This document shows, one piece after another, positions 20,588 to 31,589 of a DNA stretch of 64,000 bases. Every line of letters begins with the position of its first letter. Position 1 is the first letter of the stretch. The stretch comes from Phytophthora colocasiae (taxonomy: Eukaryota; Oomycota; Peronosporomycetes; Peronosporales; Peronosporaceae): the NCBI GenBank assembly GCA_018806915.1, contig JAGKQI010000033.1, forward strand, positions 186,001-250,000. The letters are read 5' to 3'. A program made the translations under genes and the position numbers. Under the pieces are notes generated by a model. It saw nothing but the letters and a program-made list of their open reading frames with translations. It made no database searches and had not been told where the DNA came from.

Positions 20588-21242
20588 GTTACCGTGAAGA
20601 TGTGGTCGGTTGTCACGTGTACTTCCCGACAGAGCACAAGATAGGCTTCGTGTCAGACGTGAAAATTAACGAAAAGCTTAAGTACAAGGACCGCTGTGAG
20701 CGCGGATACAATGCGAATGTCAAACGCTGGCTCCATACCTTTGATGAGTTTGTGGAGGAGGGCGAGCTTAGTGAATTCGCTGAAGATAATGGTCAACCTG
20801 ACAGACTATCACAGATCGCAGAGTGCGATGATGAATCTGAGCAAGGGGGGATTGACGTGGAGATGGAAACTGCAGCATCTAAGAGTGATGAACTAGACGC
20901 TGAAGGCCAGGCTATTTGGGATGCCATGGTACGAAACAGCTCGCTGCCAAACCCTGATGCGTTTACTGAAACGCAGGAGGGCGAGAATGACGAGAATGAC
21001 CAGGATGAGTTTACGGATCCAGCCTCAGCGGCAGATGAAAGTACGGGAAATACTAGTGATGCTAATAGGAGCTCGCTGTAAGTGCTTTAAGTGACGATGA
21101 TTCTGCCGCAAATGATGGCGAGACGTCTGAAGATGAGAGCGAGGACGAGTATGACACATACTCCGTCAATGATGAAATTGTACCTGAAACCGATCTGAGT
21201 AATAATGGAGATGACGACGAGTTTGAAAACTCTGTCAGTCAC
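20588..21242 (+). pseudogene. copia integrase-RT spacer
   Basis: The sequence continues integrase C-terminal text (VVGCHVYFPTEHKIGFVSDV, preceded by the out-of-frame LLGYRE) and then a long acidic low-complexity linker rich in Asp, Glu and Ser. Two frame changes are needed to follow it. Such acidic linkers are usual between integrase and RT in copia elements. Confidence 0.65.
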
Positions 21243-21857
21243 GTGTCTGATCTTTCAGCAGTGCACGATGCAGAAGATTATTCGGAAGACTATGACTGTC
21301 TTTTTGATCCCTGTGATGAACGTGAGGCTGAAGCTTACGGTGATGTAGCGACGGTAGATGATCGCATAACCGGTCAGCGCCGACCAAGAGAAGAAGAAGT
21401 TCGGCGCACAGGAGAGCGCAAGCGACCTAAAGTGGATTCGGAATCACGCCGACCAGGTCTTCGTGAAGCCCACGAGAGACGTCCACCTGAACGATACGAA
21501 GACTATACTGTAGACTCTGCATTCCGAGCCCTTCATGCAAACCGACGCGGAACTGGCGGAGTCCTCGCTAAGGACGTGAAGATCACCAGAAATTACCGTG
21601 AGGCGATGAGGTCAAAATTTGCGAGGCAATGGCAGGAGGCTATGGATGCTGAAATAGCAGCACTGAAAGACAAAGGAGTTCTGGGCATGATCGCTAGGAG
21701 CAAGATTCCTGAGGGAAAGAAGGCCATTAAGACGATGTGGGTGTACGACGTAAAGTCGGACCATCTTGGCTACATCGTGAGATTCCGTGCTAGAATTGTT
21801 GCTCGTGGTGACAAGCAGATACCGGTGTTGATTTCGTTGAGACGTTCAGCCCTGTAG
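21243..21857 (+). pseudogene. copia RT N-terminal part
   Basis: After an Arg-rich linker the frame enters copia RT: ARQWQEAMDAEIAALKDKGV, then KAIKTMWVYDVKSDHLGYIV and RFRARIVARGDKQI. It is lost at about 21830 where DVDFVETFSPVAR would be expected; the DNA still encodes VETFSPVARMATF in the next frame. The segment between 21857 and 22010 shows the remaining RT text with an in-frame stop. Confidence 0.8.
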
Positions 21858-22009
21858 CAAGAATGGCTACTTTCAGTTTGTTTGTGGCTGTGTGCATCAT
21901 TTTGGGTCTGCCGATTTATCAAGGTGACATCAATACTGCCTAGAACGCATGGCTCACCATCAAGCAGTACCTGGAGTCTCTCGAAGGGTATCCATGCGAG
22001 ACCAATGGG

Positions 22010-23221
22010 ATGGTCTACGTGATTAACAAGGCGCTATACGGGCTCCGACAAAGCGGTCGTGAGTGGAACACTGAAGTGAACGGCTGGTTCATTCGATACG
22101 GCTTTAAGCAATGCAGCACGGAGCCATGCCTGTACTACTACGATCACGATGGCGTATTTGCAATTGTTTTGCTGTATGTCGATGATATCCTGTGTGCAAC
22201 GAAAGATATCGCATTTAAACAGACGATGTTCAGTCAGATTGATAGCGACTATGGACTAAAAGACCAGGGACTTCTAAGCACGTACTTAGGAGTTGAGGTT
22301 GAGCAGAACAAGGACTCGATTAAACTTCACCAGACGCGATACTGTGAAGATATTATTCAGCGCTTCAACTTCAGCGATGCACACCCCAGCAGGATCCCAA
22401 TGGAAACTAATATGAGACTTACTGTGAATGACACGGACAACTCCGCAAAGAAGAAAGTACCGGACCATGGCAAGGTGTTCCCGTACAGAGAGCTTATCGG
22501 ATCACTGATGTATCTTGCGACGTGCACCAGGCCAGATCTAGCGTACGTGGTTGGACAGCTGAGCAGATTCGTGCAAAGCCCGACGCAGCAGCACATTGGT
22601 GCAGCAAAACGTGTGCTGTGGTACCTTGTCGGAACTAAGAGCCAAGGAATTGTGTATTCGTCCGACAAGGCGGCAGCGCAGGAGGACGTCATTGACGGTT
22701 TCTGTGATTCCGACTGGGGCAATGACCCCGATACGAGGAAGAGTGTAACTGGTTACGTTCACTGCTTGGCTGGTGGAGCCATCTCATGGGCCTCTCGACG
22801 TCAGAGCATCGTGGCGCAATCTACAGCCGAAGCGGAGTATGTGGCAGGTTGTGAGTCTTGCATGGAAGGGCAAGGTCTTCGAAATGTGTTGATCGAAGTT
22901 TTCCAGAAGTTGCAGATCAACTTTCGTCTAGGCATCGACAATCAAGCGGCGTTCGTCATGGCTACAAACCCGACCTACAGTCGCCGAACGCGACATATCG
23001 AATTAAGGTGGCACTACGTCCGAGATCAGGTTGCTAAAAAGACGGTCGACCTATGGAAGGTAAAGACCAACGATAATCCTTCTGACCTGATGACTAAACC
23101 CCTTACAGGTGATCGTTTCGAGATGCTGAGTGACATGATCGGCATGATCAAGGACCATCTTCCGAAGATGCTGTCTTCGGAGGAGGGCGTGTTGGAAACG
23201 GCATCCGTGTTGAAAGACTGA
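22010..23221 (+). pseudogene. copia RT C-terminal part and RNase H
   Basis: This 403-codon frame has NKALYGLRQSGREWN, the catalytic box LLYVDDILCA, LGVEVEQNKDSI, and RNase H with FCDSDWGNDPDTRKSVTGY, WASRRQSIVAQSTAEAEYVA and RRTRHIELRWHYVRD. All RNase H acidic positions appear kept. The reading frame runs through the polypurine tract (about 23176-23189) and ends inside the 3-prime LTR, so the last 11 residues are LTR-encoded. Confidence 0.85.
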
Positions 23222-23351
23222 GCAATCGCAGCAGTTAAAAGATCTACCGTAGGTAAAAAGATCCGCTCAAGAGTCGCAGGGCAGGAAGCTTCAGTCCAAG
23301 ATTTCCCTTCTTATCAACAAGTTGTATATCTTTGCGTGTGCTACAGTATTA
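23190..23351 (+). mobile_element. copia 3-prime LTR
   Basis: Repeats the 5-prime LTR from TGTTGGAAACGG through GCGTGTG but is 17 bases shorter near its end. The right edge is set by the direct repeat GCAAT. Confidence 0.75.
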
Positions 23352-23356
23352 GCAAT

Positions 23357-24430
23357 CTGACCCAATTTTGCTTCGTATAATCCAAGCACTCGCGTACCCC
23401 AGTTTCCATTTCCTCGAGAACATCATCAGGAATGAATCCAGCCAGGTTGGCAATCCGAAATGTGCTTGCACTATCTGGTGAAATCGTAAAAAAAATCGTT
23501 GGCGGACCAAGTTTTAACTGCATCGAGAAAAGGTCTGCACGTGCAGCGGTGCGTTCTTCGTTTGACCCCCAATATGAACGCATACCAGTCGAGATACTGG
23601 AATATAACTCACGAATTGACCTGTCCACTTCTGGTGGTGGGGGAGGAGGAATCTGTTCGGAAATCGCTTTCATTCTGTCGTGTTGATATTGAACATATCT
23701 TTTGAGTTCTTCACGCGAAACACTAGCAGACCGCTCCATAGATCCTGGTAACATTCTGGCCCGAATTGAGATAGCTTGCATGGAGTTGTGCCCTAGCTAA
23801 AACATCAAAAGCCATCAGTGGAAACGAACGATGTTGATGCGAACCTTCGAGATGAGAGTCTTAAGCAGTATCGGATAAATTCCAATAGACCCATAGGTAC
23901 ATTTCTCACTTCATCCAGTCCACCGTACCCGTAGGGGAACAATTCCGAAAACGAATTTGTCCAGAATGCAGGATCAAAATCAGATAAAATTCCAGACGAT
24001 CGGTAAACGGTTACACGAGACTTATTAAGAGCATGTTGAACTCCAGTAGGAACGTCGACAGATTTGAACCACCCATCTGCAATTTGTTCACACAACTCGT
24101 CTTCTTCCGAAACTAATTGATACGCGGGTACTGGGGCATTATGCCTCCACATTGATCGATCTAACTCGTCAGATCCCAGTTCATTTATTGTCGCCAGCTC
24201 TGGTTGTTCATGCTCGTCGCTGTGACCGCCAGCTTCACCAGGCTGAAGAATGACTGTGGCGGCTGCAGTACTAGCACATGCAGTATCTTCATTGTCACTA
24301 GACACTACAAGTGAACTAGATCTCGTGCTAGCGGTTTTTTGTGTGTTTAATCCCCCGTTATTATGGGCCAGTTTCTTCACGTCGATCATCGTTTGCTTGA
24401 TCGATCACAACTCTGGTTCGTATAGTCGTC
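23357..24430 (-). pseudogene. Helitron piece 2: Helitron-like N-terminal domain
   Basis: Minus-strand frames 23805-24389 and 23341-23781 give the Helitron-like N domain: DPAFWTNSFSELFPYGYGGL, LLEFIRYCLRLSSRRFA, then SIRARMLPGS and LGPPTIFFTISPDSASTFRI, the block that precedes Rep. A frameshift near 23810 separates the two and another near 24395 separates this piece from the N-terminal one. The piece is bounded by the copia target repeat on the left and by the CGTC duplicate of the large gypsy derivative on the right. Confidence 0.85.
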
Positions 24431-26078
24431 TGACATGATGTAACTTCAGATTTTTCTGGCGTCATGCTGCTGTTACCCAGTGATGTACCTGGTTACATTT
24501 GGTTTTGGAGAGGGAGTACGTGGGACGTTGGCTGCACCCGTGTGATATCTGTGGAAGATTGTGGATAAACCTTCGCCTGACTGTAAAGGGGCCCAAAGGA
24601 CCAGAAGTGTACTTCAGAGTGTGCACAACTCTGAAGGTCAACTACACTCTGTCTGGTCACCGGACTTTCCCCGACGATGAGTGCCTAAGTTCTGGCGGAA
24701 AGTCTCTCAGAAGAACGTATCTCTGAGAGACCTCATCCCGTTACCGTCCAGCGCGACGATGGATGGTTCAAGGATTCACAATATATACCCGCAGAGACCA
24801 AGTATCGCGCGCTGGACGCCGCGCACCCGCGCAACCCTCAAGATCTTCATGTACGTTGTAGCATTGGTGCTCCGTACTCTGGTTTCGTACTCAAGACTCT
24901 GGTATCTCTAACTCTGAGTGACCAAGACTCTGAAAAGCATATCAGACTCTGAAAACCAGGATACCAGACTCTGAAACCACCGAAGATCCAAGACCATACT
25001 GAAACCAAGTGAACCCAAGTTCAAGTCACGCATTCAAGTGATTACTGACCTGCACATCCCCCGTAATGACGTCTCTACCTGTCAACCCATCGAGATCGGC
25101 TGCACAGACTGCATACTGAGACCAAGTCAAAGTACCAGATGTATACAAAGACCAAGAGTACCTGAGATATGAAGACTGACTGCATAAAGGACGCAAAAGA
25201 CGACAAGAAGAAGAGAGTTACCATATATATATGATAGTTATGAGGAAGATAAACGATAAACAGAGTTCAATTTGCCGTGTAACCCAGAAGTCGTTGTATT
25301 TCTATCTGCATGGCCACGCCAAGGTAGTTGCCGTGTGATCTCTCGCCTATCCAATCCCCTTAGGCGGAGATCAGGTAACGAAGAGACCTGAGAGGACCCG
25401 CCTATTCCATATCCTAGTTGGGTCGTTTGTTTTGTCTCTAGCGGTAGCCCATTTCATATTGATCGTTTGGACAGGCTCTGGAAACTAGACAGTCGTTTTC
25501 AGAGTGCAAGGTAGACTGTTATATATAGCCGATTGTATTGGTTTATATTTTCCCTCTATATAAGAGGGTGGTGCGCGAACGTAAAGGGATACCAGACAGA
25601 CCAGGTGTCTGCCCACCGTTCAAGGGCCTAGAAAGAATAAGAACGGCTGTATATATTTGTATATTTTTGAACTCTGTATATTGGTTGTTTATCTCTGAAA
25701 GTCAGGCATCTCGGTTCTGGATTTGTGATATTCAGACACCGATTTCAGACTTTCTCTGGTATATTAACCTCTTTTCGACCGCCGACTTCCTGGAAACCAT
25801 CTTGGTTCCCAGAGATTCCGACTCCCGAACGCTCCTGGAAGGATTTCCTGAATACCGACACCAGACTCCAAGGGAACACCAACTTCTCTTCTCAACACAT
25901 TCTCAGACTCCGGCGAGGGTCATATTTCCGAAGACAACGAACCCACGAGGATACCGCAAGGTACCACACGCCAACCTACCGTTGTACGGCTCTGAAAACC
26001 CCTTTTCAGTAGTCGTATAACTAGGGTTCACTATACGCCCCCCTGCTCCGCGACCAAAGTTTCACCGACTTCGCGACA
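24431..26078 (+). mobile_element. Gi-d 5-prime LTR (1648 bp)
   Basis: Starts TGACATGATG and ends CTTCGCGACA. It contains a TATA-like box. Open frames inside it (for example 25538-26020) span the TATA box and are considered fortuitous. Confidence 0.92.
25557..25564 (+). promoter_or_regulatory. TATA box of the giant-family LTR
   Basis: TATATAAG lies inside the short inverted repeat CCCTC...GAGGG about 515 bases before the LTR end; the same box occurs in most other copies of this LTR and is altered in 41647-43297 (CTCTAGTATAGAGGG). Confidence 0.5.
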
Positions 26079-26080
26079 AC

Positions 26081-26098
26081 TGGTGCGCGTGCCCGGAT
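26081..26098 (+). promoter_or_regulatory. Gi-d tRNA primer-binding site
   Basis: TGGTGCGCGTGCCCGGAT two bases after the LTR; its complement has the register of a tRNA 3-prime end (T-stem CCGGG, acceptor CACGCGC, A, CCA). Confidence 0.75.
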
Positions 26099-26171
26099 TT
26101 TTGGAATTGTGATATCACCGGATTTGAGAGTACAAGAAGAGAAAGTTTCCTGTCAAGCGTCTATATTCAAG

Positions 26172-26213
26172 ATGGCTACACCAGGATCTACGAGAGGAGG
26201 ACGCCGTGGTCGA
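26172..26213 (+). pseudogene. Gi-d ORF1 start, split by the nested element
   Basis: ATG at 26172 opens MATPGSTRGGRRGR, identical in order to ORF1 of Gi-1. After 14 codons it is cut at TCGA (26210-26213) by Gi-1, and resumes at 43302. Confidence 0.85.
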
Positions 26214-27867
26214 TGTCGCGAAGTCTGTGAAACTTTGGTCGCGGAGCAGGGGGCGTATAGTGAACCCTAGTTATACGACTACTGAAAAGTGGTTTTCAGA
26301 GTCGTACAACTGTAGGTTGGCGTGTGGTACCTTGCGATATCCTCGTGGGTTCGTTGTCTTCGGAAATATGACCCTCGCCGGAGTCTGAGAATGTGTTGTG
26401 AAGAGAAGTAGGGGTTCCCTTGGAGTCTGGTGTCGGTATTCAGGAAATCCTTCCAGGAGCGTTCGGGAGTCGGAATCTCTGGGAACCAAGATGGTTTCCA
26501 GGAAGTCGGCGGTCGAAAAGAGGTTAATATACCAGAGAAAGTCTGAAATCGGTGTCTGAATATCACAAATCCAGAACCGAGATGCCTGACTTTCAGAGAT
26601 AAACAACCAATATACAGAGTTCGAAAATATACAAATATATACAGCCGTTCTTATTCTTTCTAGGCCCTTGAACGGTGGGCAGACACCTGGTCTGTCTGGT
26701 ATCGCTTTACGTTCGCGCACCACCCTCTTATATAGAGGGAAAATATAAACCAATACAATCGGCTATATACAACAGTCTACCTTGCACTCTGAAAACGACT
26801 GTCTAGTTTCCAGAGCCTGTCCAAACGATCAATATGAAATGGGCTACCGCTAGAGACAAAACAAACGACCCAACTAGGATATGGAATAGGCGGGTCCTTT
26901 CAGGTCTCTACGTTACCTGATCTCCACCTAAGGGGATTGAATTTGGTGGAGATCACACGACGTACGTGATGACGCAGTGGCTTAAATACCTCTCAAGCGG
27001 ACTTGTGCAGTAGCAAGCAAATTGAACTCTGTTTATCGTTTATCTTCCTCATAACTATCATATATCTCTGGTAACTCTCTTCTTCTTGTCGTCTTTTGCG
27101 TCCTTTATGCAGTCAGTCTTCATATCTCAGGTACTCTTGGTCTTTGTATACATCTGGTACTTTGACTTGGTCTCAGTATGCAGTCTGTGCAGCCGATCTC
27201 GATGGGTTGACAGGTAGAGACGTCATTACGGGGGATGTGCAGGTCAGTAATCACTTGAATGCGTGACTTGAACTTGGGTTCACTTGGTTTCAGTATGGTC
27301 TTGGATCTTCGGTGGTTTCGGAGTCTGGTATCCTGGTTTTCAGAGTCTGAAGTCACTTGGTTTTCAGAGTCTTGGTCACTCAGAGTTAGAGATACCAGAG
27401 TCTTGAGTACGAAACCAGAGTACGGAGCACCAATGCTACAACGTACATGAAGATCTTGAGGGTTGCGCGGGTGCGCGGCGTCCGGCGCGCGATACTTGGT
27501 CTCTGCGGGTATATATTGTGAATCCTTGAACCATCCATCGTCGCGCTGGACGGTAACGGGATGAGGTCTCTCAGAGATACGTTCTTCTGAGAAACTTTCC
27601 GCCAGAACTTAGGCACTCATCGTCGGGGAAAGTCCGGTGACCAGACAGAGTGTAGTTGACCTTCAGAGTTGTGCACACTCTGAAGTACACTTCTGGTCCT
27701 TTGGGCCCCTTTACAGTCAGGCGAAGGTTTATCCACAATCTTCCACAGATGTCGCACGGGTGTGGCCGCGTCCCAAAGTCCCTTTCGCTTATAACCCATA
27801 GTATAACCAATCACATCGTAACGTAATATCTACCTGTCGCTCGAAAATCGGAATTATCATCATGTCA
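26214..27867 (-). mobile_element. Gi-1 3-prime LTR (1654 bp)
   Basis: Reverse-complement of the 24431-26078 type. It differs from the 5-prime LTR of the same element in two blocks (about 26930-27025 and 27340-27375). Confidence 0.9.
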
Positions 27868-27882
27868 ACCGCCCCTCCTGGT
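27868..27882 (-). promoter_or_regulatory. Gi-1 polypurine tract
   Basis: On the minus strand GACCAGGAGGGGCGGT stands directly before the 3-prime LTR; the same tract precedes 47632 and 56884. Confidence 0.8.
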
Positions 27883-27922
27883 CACGATCCATAAGTGCGG
27901 AACTTTCTCCAAGCTGTGTATC

Positions 27923-30900
27923 ATGGCCAGGCCTATCAAACATTCTGATAGACGGTTTTCAGAGCGTAGCGTAGCTGCAACTCTTTGTCAGTTACCTGGT
28001 TTTCAGAGTCTCTGGTGTCCCGTCGCACAATCGGATTCTCTCAGACTCAGAAACTTGAATTTGACTCGCCAAACAGGCGATCATTTTCAAAACTTCGTCC
28101 TTTCGCTCATGACTGAGGAAACGAACGCTTCTCTGAGCTTAAACGCCCCACCGAATGGGGCGGCAGGCGACGCCACAGGCACTTGTCCTGCTTCGGCAAC
28201 TGCCAATATGTCGCAGGGTGGAGATGTTGGTTCGGCCACATCGCCAGGTGGCAGCCCTAGCGCCCCAGCCCATGCATCCCAACCTACCGACTCACAGGTC
28301 GATGGTCCGACTGAGGATCTTCCTGGTGATGACATGAACTCGGCCGGTGTTGGTGATCTCTCGCCACCAGTGGTTTCACGTGGGGAATCTCACTCTGAAT
28401 TCTCTGAGGGAACTCCTGGTGTCTTCAGACCGCGAGCCTTTGGTGCCCCACGGCTTTTGTCTACGGAAGAGGTCGATCGGCTGTTTCGTCAGGGTCTGGT
28501 GACAACCACAGGGGATCAAGTCACGGCGTTGGGGGACTCTGATGTTCCCCAGAACTATATCGCTCCCAGCGTGAAGCCAGAGGGACGTGCCTTTCTGGTG
28601 AGTACCCCCGCGCGAGCTGAAGACTTCAGAAGAGGGCGCCACATAGCGAATGCGTACGGTGGCCCCTGTGTACCCGTGGGTTACGAGGCACTTACGGATG
28701 AAGACCTCCGGGAGCTGGAGCGAGTGATCCCAAGCTTCGACCCCGCCGAAGTTGTGTCTCCGTGCGCCCAGACTCCAGACGTGCGTACTCTGGATGCTTT
28801 GACGTCGTCTGTGGATGTTCACCGGGAACTGGGGTCTGTGGTTTCTCATGTCTCCCCCACTCGGCTTGCCGAGAAAGTTTTTCGGACGGCCGGATGCCTA
28901 AAGCTTATGACTGCTGCTCACCGTCGCCTTCGGGAACGCGTTGGTTCTCAGAACGGTGTCGCCTTGATTGATGCTGCAGCAGCGCGCTCTGAATGCGAAG
29001 AAATCAAGCGTGAGTGGGTACTGCACTGTCAATACTGGAAACACGAGCTTAAGTGTGCCCAGCAAGACGCCGGTGCGGTAGAAGAACGCATGACTTCGGA
29101 GATTCAGGATCTCAAAGCTCACTACCAGGACCAAGTGGAAGCTCTGAAGTCGGACAAGGCAGTTCTGAAGTCCCAAGTCGCTGATCTTCAAGCACAGATC
29201 TCGATTCTGAAGTCGCGTCCTGAGGTCAAGCCCACAGATCCGTGGGGGTTCTCAGAGTTCTTACAAGAGAATTCTGAAATCTCTGGTAATTGGGATCGGC
29301 TCCATGACCTTCTGGTGTCATACCAAGAGGACACCATCGTCCCTGATAACTGGACGACTATCATCAGCGTGACAGCCTTGGACGCGCGAAAGAAACCCGT
29401 TCCTGACTTCAAGAAACGGCTTTCTGAGGAACGAGCTCGTCAGGCTGCTGAGAAGACCGCGAGGACCTCCAGAGTTCTGGATCTTACTCGTCCAAGTACT
29501 GAAACCTCAGAGTCCAAGAGCGAGAGCCCACGGTACCTGTCATATCCGCCGAAGCCCCAGACTCTGAAATCACCTCCGAAGCGACCGCTCAAGTGGGACT
29601 CCAAGAATTTGCAGCGTCGCCCGTCCGGACACAAGCCCGTTGAAGAATCGGCGCTTCCGGCGAATGCAGATTCTAAGGTGGCAAAGTCTGAGGTCCACAA
29701 GAGACTCCTGGTGACGTAGTCTGGAAGGAAGTTCGACCCGACCTCCGCCAAGCCCTGCTATCTGGGATCAAGTATGATAAAGCCATGGAGTGGTTGGCAT
29801 CGGACAAAGCGGCTCACAGTCTCTTCAGCAGTCCGGCTCTCATTCAGATGTTGGTGAGCCTGGTATTCTCTCGTCGCCTGGATGCTACTCTTTGGGCCAA
29901 GTACGTCCCTGAAGTGTATTACCAGATGGCCGACGAGGTGGTGGATCGTCACATCTCAGCTGGTACCGAGCCTGCAGCGTGGGGTGATCTGGATGGTCAC
30001 GTAAATTATCCAGAAAGTGATGTCGAGTCCACCGCCGACAACCCCAAGGACGATCCGGATTACAAGGATTCTGGTGTGATCGAGTCTGAAGACGAAGACG
30101 ACGACGAGAGCTCTGATGATGGTGAGTCTGACGACAGCGATTCCGAGAGCGACAAGTCTGAAGACAAGAAGTCTGGGAGCAAGAAGTCTGGGAGCAAGAA
30201 GTCTGGGGACAAGAGGTCCGGGAGCAAGAAGTATGGGGACAAGAGGTCTGATGACCACCCGCGTCCTGGTTCCAAACGCCCCCGGGATTCTGATGACGAC
30301 TCAGACTCTGATGATGGACCTATCATCCCCACCAAGAAGTCCAAGAGGAGTATCGCATCCGTAAAGGCCCACACCAGTCCTAAGTCTCGCCCGAAGTCCA
30401 CCAGTGGAAGTGGATCGAAGTCCAAAAGTTCTTCTGGGAAAGCGCGTAGTCTGGTGTCCAAGCCCTATAACTCCCTGACGGTCAAGGAGCTCCAGGTGGT
30501 GGAAACACCAGACTGTGAGGCATCCTCCTGGTTGTACTATGGTATCAGGGTACAACGAGTGAGCTCTACCAAGACCACCACTGTCCAGACATTGGGTTTT
30601 CCAGACTACGAGGTGCACAAGCACTCATGTGCCATCCTCAAGAAGCGCTGGGACTCTGAGCGGTACTGTGCAGTCCTCCGCAAGAAGCGTGCCCCTTGGA
30701 AAGTCATGTTCGACAACCGATTCTCAGAGTTTTACTTCCACAAGCGGGAAGAACTGGGGCCCATGGTGTTGGCTGACGTGGAAGACATCGTGCGCAGCAT
30801 GAAGAAGCATGCTCAGGCCTTCTGGGAGCGTACGCATTGGGTGACCATGGATGTTGAGGCTGACGACAAGTCTGCGGAGCTTCACAAGTACCGGTCCATG

Positions 30901-31242
30901 CGTCGAGCCGCCATGATTCGTCAGCACAACGCCCTCATCCGAAAGGTCCTGGGGCACAAAGATTTCCCAGAGTCGTTGCTTTCAGAGCCTGGCATCTGGG
31001 TTGTCCCAGACAAGTCCTGCCCTTGGATCTGGCAAGATCCCAGAGTCGCAGAGCTGGGGGGTCCCAAGTGTCTGAGTCTGGAGACGCAACTGGGTGACTT
31101 GGACGCTATTGAGCCTGCTCGGATGCAATGGGCCACGGTGAATGCGGACGAAGAGTGGCTCCAGTATGTCCCTGCCGACATCAAGAAGGATCATATGACA
31201 CCTGCGGAGCGTTCCGAGAACCCGATCTCCCTTCACTACTGA
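27923..31242 (+). pseudogene. antisense gene of Gi-1, one frameshift
   Basis: Frames 27923-29719 and 29785-31242 are the two halves of the gene that is intact at 56940-60260. Near 29706 one C is missing (CTCCTGG here, CTCCCTGG in the other copy), which ends the first half at LLVT. Everything else is nearly identical: N-terminal Ser/Pro/Gly-rich region, coiled coil, acidic Ser/Asp stretch, Lys-Ser-Gly repeats and a folded C-terminal region. The gene starts 55 bases inside the 3-prime LTR and points towards pol, from which it is separated by 347 bases. Confidence 0.8.
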
Positions 31243-31589
31243 AGCTCAGGTGTCCACCATGGTGCCCACGGGAAGGCTGCATCTTCGAGAAGCCAAATAG
31301 TTGTCTGCATTTGTGACGTAATCAGTGTAGCTCCCTAATCCCTTAATCTTTCAATATCACTCCACGTAATCACACTCCTTCTCATCATCTCATCATTCAT
31401 AACTTCGTATCCTCCAGTACTTAATTCTCCACAAACTCACTTCCATATTCACATTCACACAGTCGTTTTTATATAAGCAGCAACATGGTCGATCACATAT
31501 CCAAACGCATGAATTTCAGAAATAGGTCTCTGAAAACACGCACTCAGATTACCACACTCTAAAAGTCAATATCTGAAATCCTTCAGATA
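31243..31589. other. spacer between convergent antisense gene and pol of Gi-1
   Basis: 347 bases without a long frame, rich in C and T on the plus strand. It contains TTTTTATATAAGCAGC near 31465. It probably carries the ends of both convergent transcripts, but I see no definite terminator. The same spacer occurs at 60261-60646. Confidence 0.4.

Larger units (their letters stand above)
18108..23351 (+). mobile_element. Ty1/copia retrotransposon, decayed
   Basis: Short LTRs (18108-18286 and about 23190-23351) flank gag, protease, integrase, RT and RNase H in the copia order. Direct repeats GCAAT at 18103-18107 and 23352-23356 fit a 5-bp target duplication in the Helitron. The LTRs differ by a 3-bp and a 14-bp indel, and pol has several frameshifts and stops, so this insertion looks older than Gy2. 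Total length about 5.2 kb is normal for the superfamily. Confidence 0.9.

Noticed and set aside
25538..26020. 160-codon open frame inside the giant-family LTR, repeated in other LTR copies (26271-26753, 41707-42159)
   Set aside because: It spans the TATA box, starts without ATG, and is shifted in two other LTRs; its openness follows from near-identity of the copies.
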